This document shows, in pieces, positions 61,901-64,000 of a DNA stretch of 64,000 bases. Below the pieces are notes generated by a model that was given only the letters and a program-made list of their open reading frames with translations, did no database searches and had not been told where the DNA came from. The translations under genes and the position numbers were made by a program. The first letter of the stretch is position 1. Each line of letters opens with the position of its first letter. This stretch comes from Bacillus sp. FJAT-29937 (GTDB taxonomy: Bacteria > Bacillota > Bacilli > Bacillales > Cytobacillaceae): the NCBI RefSeq assembly GCF_001509555.1, contig NZ_LMAS01000009.1, forward strand, positions 26,443-90,442, in the 5' to 3' direction.

Positions 61901-62659
61901 TTGGCTATTATAATTACGATGCTGGTCTTAGGAATGCTGTTAGGATTTGTCGGGGCTGGCGGGGCTGGATTTATTATTGCGATTTTAACATTGATGTTTC
62001 ATATCCCAATACATACAGCGTTGGGTACATCTTTAGCGGCAATGGCATTTACCTGTCTGTCTGGTGTGGTCAGTCATTACCGAGGAGGCAATATCGCGGT
62101 AACGGCGGGAATCGTTGTCGGGGCATTTGGTGCCATTGGCGCTTTTTTTGGCTCGATGGTTGCCGCGATTATCCCTACTGCGCAATTGCATTGGTTCACC
62201 GGGGGCATGCTGATTTTTAGTTCAATACTGTTCGTTTTCCGATTATTTCTATTAAAACAGCCTTCAGCCGTGCGGGAGGCCTCAGCTGCTTCAGAAAATA
62301 ATTACGGATTTTGGATTCGAGCCATTATTCTGGGGCTGCTTTCCGGTCTGATGTCAGGGTCCTTCGGTATCGGAGCTGCACCATTTATCCAGCTAGGCTT
62401 AATGATCTTTTTAGGATTATCTGTCCGTCACTCCGTCGGAACCGCGATGCTGGTCATACTTCCAATCGCAATTGGCGGCGGCCTTGGATTTGGTACGAGC
62501 GGCTTTGTTGATGTGATTCTTCTTATACAAATATTAGTCGGTTCGATGACTGGTGCCTATATTGGCGCGAAATTCACCAACCTTGCCCCAAAATCAGTTT
62601 TAAAAATTTCGATGATTTCAACACCCGCAGCAGCCGGGCTTTTACTAATCTTGGGCTAA
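61901..62659 (+). CDS. TauE/SafE-family sulfite/organosulfur exporter-like membrane protein
   Basis: About 252-aa polytopic protein: MLVLGMLLGFVGAGGAGFII, HIPIHTALGTSLAAMAF and, in the second half, GLLSGLMSGSFGIGAAPFIQLGL with SVRHSVGTAML, the two internal repeats of the family. It probably exports sulfite, sulfoacetate or a similar anion. TTG 61901 is preferred because the helix starts there and GTGGGG lies upstream; the frame is open to ATG 61811 with an unusual basic N-terminus. Confidence 0.82.
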   Translation: MAIIITMLVLGMLLGFVGAGGAGFIIAILTLMFHIPIHTALGTSLAAMAFTCLSGVVSHYRGGNIAVTAGIVVGAFGAIGAFFGSMVAAIIPTAQLHWFTGGMLIFSSILFVFRLFLLKQPSAVREASAASENNYGFWIRAIILGLLSGLMSGSFGIGAAPFIQLGLMIFLGLSVRHSVGTAMLVILPIAIGGGLGFGTSGFVDVILLIQILVGSMTGAYIGAKFTNLAPKSVLKISMISTPAAAGLLLILG

Positions 62660-62717
62660 TGGATTTTAATATTGAAATTAATTCCATGATAATTGTAATT
62701 AAGTAAGGGGAATCGTG

Positions 62718-62999
62718 ATGAACTACTTAGAATCGTTCTTCTTTATTATGATGGGTATAAGTCCTGCACTCATCGGAATTCCGTTACAAATACTAGCAAC
62801 GAGAAAAAAACAGGAATTGAGTTGGTCTTTCCTGATCAATTGTAGAAGGAATTTCCTTGTTCGGTTGGGTTTTATTAATGTGGTAGGGGGGCGTTCTTTC
62901 CTTTGTCAGCTCGATCTTGGCGGCATGCTTCATCGAATAGGCTTCTTGAATTCTGCCCCACGAAAAAATACTTACGGTGCATATCAGGGTGCACCGTGA
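62718..62999 (+). pseudogene. broken small membrane protein gene
   Basis: ATG 62718 after AAGGGGAA gives NYLESFFFIMMGISPALIGIPLQILATRKKQELSWSF, a plausible membrane protein N-terminus, then leaves its frame. Later in another frame GGVLSFVSSILAACFIE-stop fits a second helix (near 62885-62940). A run of six G at 62885-62890 is a likely frameshift site. The open frame ends only at a downstream terminator. Confidence 0.5.
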
Positions 63000-63010
63000 G
63001 TATTTTCCTT
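62966..63010 (+). terminator. strong rho-independent terminator
   Basis: AAAATACTTACGGTGC pairs with GCACCGTGAGTATTTT around ATATCAGGGT, then CCTTTTCTTT. Confidence 0.88.
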
Positions 63011-63128
63011 TTCTTTATTAATGCAAATTTTAATTCAAAGATGGTCAACGAGGTTCCGAAAGGGCTGCTAGTGATTTGCAGACGAATATCTCGTCGCTTC
63101 CTTGTTTTAAACGCTTATTGCACTTAAG

Positions 63129-64000
63129 CTATTTGAGAGGAATCTTAAATTTTTTAGCCTTTTTTACAACAGTGGATTGGTCAATCATTAATACCTCTGC
63201 GACTTTTCTTGTCGTTTTATATTCTCTAAAAGCCGAAATTAATAAATTTCTTTCTACAGCTTCTACTGTTTCTTTCAAAGGTCCTATTTTACTGCTTAAA
63301 CTGACAGAAGATGGCTCAATTAAATTATGTATATTAGAACTCCCAATTTTATCCCCAATAGTATTAATAACTAACCGTTCAATCATATTTTGTAGTTCAC
63401 GTATGTTTCCTGGAAAATCGTATTCAAGGAGTAGCTTTATTGCATTTTCTGTAAAGTACTTCTTGTTTTCATATTTATCATTTATATTTTCTAAAAACAT
63501 GTTCATGAGAAACGGCAAGTCCTCTTTTCTTTCCCTTAACGCTGGAATATTTATAGGAATGACATTCAATCGATAAAATAAATCCTCCCTAAATCTTCCC
63601 TTACTAACTTCATCTTTTAATTTCTTATTAGTTGCAGCAATTACCCTTGCCTTTACCTCATATGAAGTTGAACCACCAATCCTTCGAACTGCCTTATCAT
63701 CTAAAACATGAAGCAGCTTGACTTGAAGGCTTAATGGAAGATCGCCAATTTCATCTAGAAAAATGATTCCTTTACCTGCTAATTCGAATAATCCCCTTTT
63801 TCCTTCCTTTGAAGCACCTGTAAAGGCTCCTTTTTCGTAGCCGAATAGCTCTGATTCCAATAAATGTTCAGGTATTGCACCACAATTAATATTTATAAAA
63901 GGGAAATCTCTACGATTACTGAGAGCATGGATCGTTTTAGCCATAAATCCTTTGCCTACACCTGTTTCTCCTAACAATAGAATCGTTGCATCAAAATTTA
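63129..64000 (-). CDS. sigma-54-dependent transcriptional activator, 3' part (TyrR-type HTH)
   Basis: The gene continues past the window edge. AAA+ domain: Walker A GETGVGKG, GAFTGA loop (contact to sigma-54), Walker B FLDEIGDLPL, then ATNKKL, REDLFYRLNV and the sensor region FPGNIRELQNMIERL. The C-terminal HTH TRKVAEVLMIDQSTVVKKAKKF is of the short TyrR type, as in RocR-like or amino-acid catabolism regulators. Its sensor domain and target genes lie outside. No sigma-54 (-24/-12) promoter was recognised within the window. Confidence 0.93.
   Translation of the reverse strand, partial: NFDATILLLGETGVGKGFMAKTIHALSNRRDFPFININCGAIPEHLLESELFGYEKGAFTGASKEGKRGLFELAGKGIIFLDEIGDLPLSLQVKLLHVLDDKAVRRIGGSTSYEVKARVIAATNKKLKDEVSKGRFREDLFYRLNVIPINIPALRERKEDLPFLMNMFLENINDKYENKKYFTENAIKLLLEYDFPGNIRELQNMIERLVINTIGDKIGSSNIHNLIEPSSVSLSSKIGPLKETVEAVERNLLISAFREYKTTRKVAEVLMIDQSTVVKKAKKFKIPLK

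Overview
The window comes from a low-GC, spore-forming Firmicute of the Bacillaceae. Signs of this are strong AGGAGG-type ribosome binding sites, frequent TTG/GTG starts, a class IV PHA synthase (phaR/phaC), the spore-coat transglutaminase tgl, a YjcZ-like spore peptide, a bacillithiol-linked YtxJ protein, and the gene order pruA ... gatCAB ... dgkB-rlmCD seen around this locus in Bacillus. I cannot name the species. No rRNA, tRNA or CRISPR array was found.

Layout. 0-18 kb is mostly core chromosome: the 3' end of a glutamate-semialdehyde dehydrogenase gene, isocitrate lyase, gatCAB (Glu-tRNAGln amidotransferase), a thioredoxin-like protein, a nitronate monooxygenase, ppaC, a phosphoesterase, plsY, an ECF sigma/anti-sigma/membrane-protein operon, dgkB and rlmCD. 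18-28 kb holds a PHA operon (reductase, phaR, phaC and a new 43-aa ORF), a YgjP-like metalloprotease, a large surface protein, a tRNA dihydrouridine synthase and a PhzF protein. 28-46 kb is an accessory tract of about 25 short orphan genes (lipoproteins, 1-4 helix membrane proteins, a GNAT, a peptidase E) with at least six visibly broken genes. 46-51.9 kb is a C4-dicarboxylate module: dctP, dctR and dctS on the minus strand and dctB divergent, with a perfect cre site and four 9-bp iterons in front of dctP. 52-64 kb mixes sporulation genes, a second ECF sigma/anti-sigma pair, an unusual 790-aa double-domain isoprenoid synthase, phage-derived remnants, a TauE/SafE transporter and the start of a sigma-54 activator.

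The most unusual content is between genes. (1) Several intergenic spacers contain tandem repeats with a period of exactly 52 bp (0.9, 3.3, 14.1 and 61.4-61.8 kb). The sequences differ between loci, but each unit carries a short palindrome. Two more spacers carry 21-bp tandem repeats, and an inverted pair of about 200-bp composite repeats (51/61/51-bp spacing) brackets the isoprenoid-synthase segment. (2) In the 28-46 kb tract almost every small gene is bordered by copies of one motif (CTAACGGG-TGC, a short gap, then AGTT-AA-AAG), usually around a rho-independent terminator. This gives the tract a cassette-like look. (3) Two transposase-free elements with hairpin ends (11.3 and 14.3 kb) look like IS200/IS605-derived palindromic elements, both inserted after TTTAT.

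Starts were moved from the longest open frame where a ribosome binding site clearly marks a downstream codon. All family names come from reading motifs by eye, without database searches.
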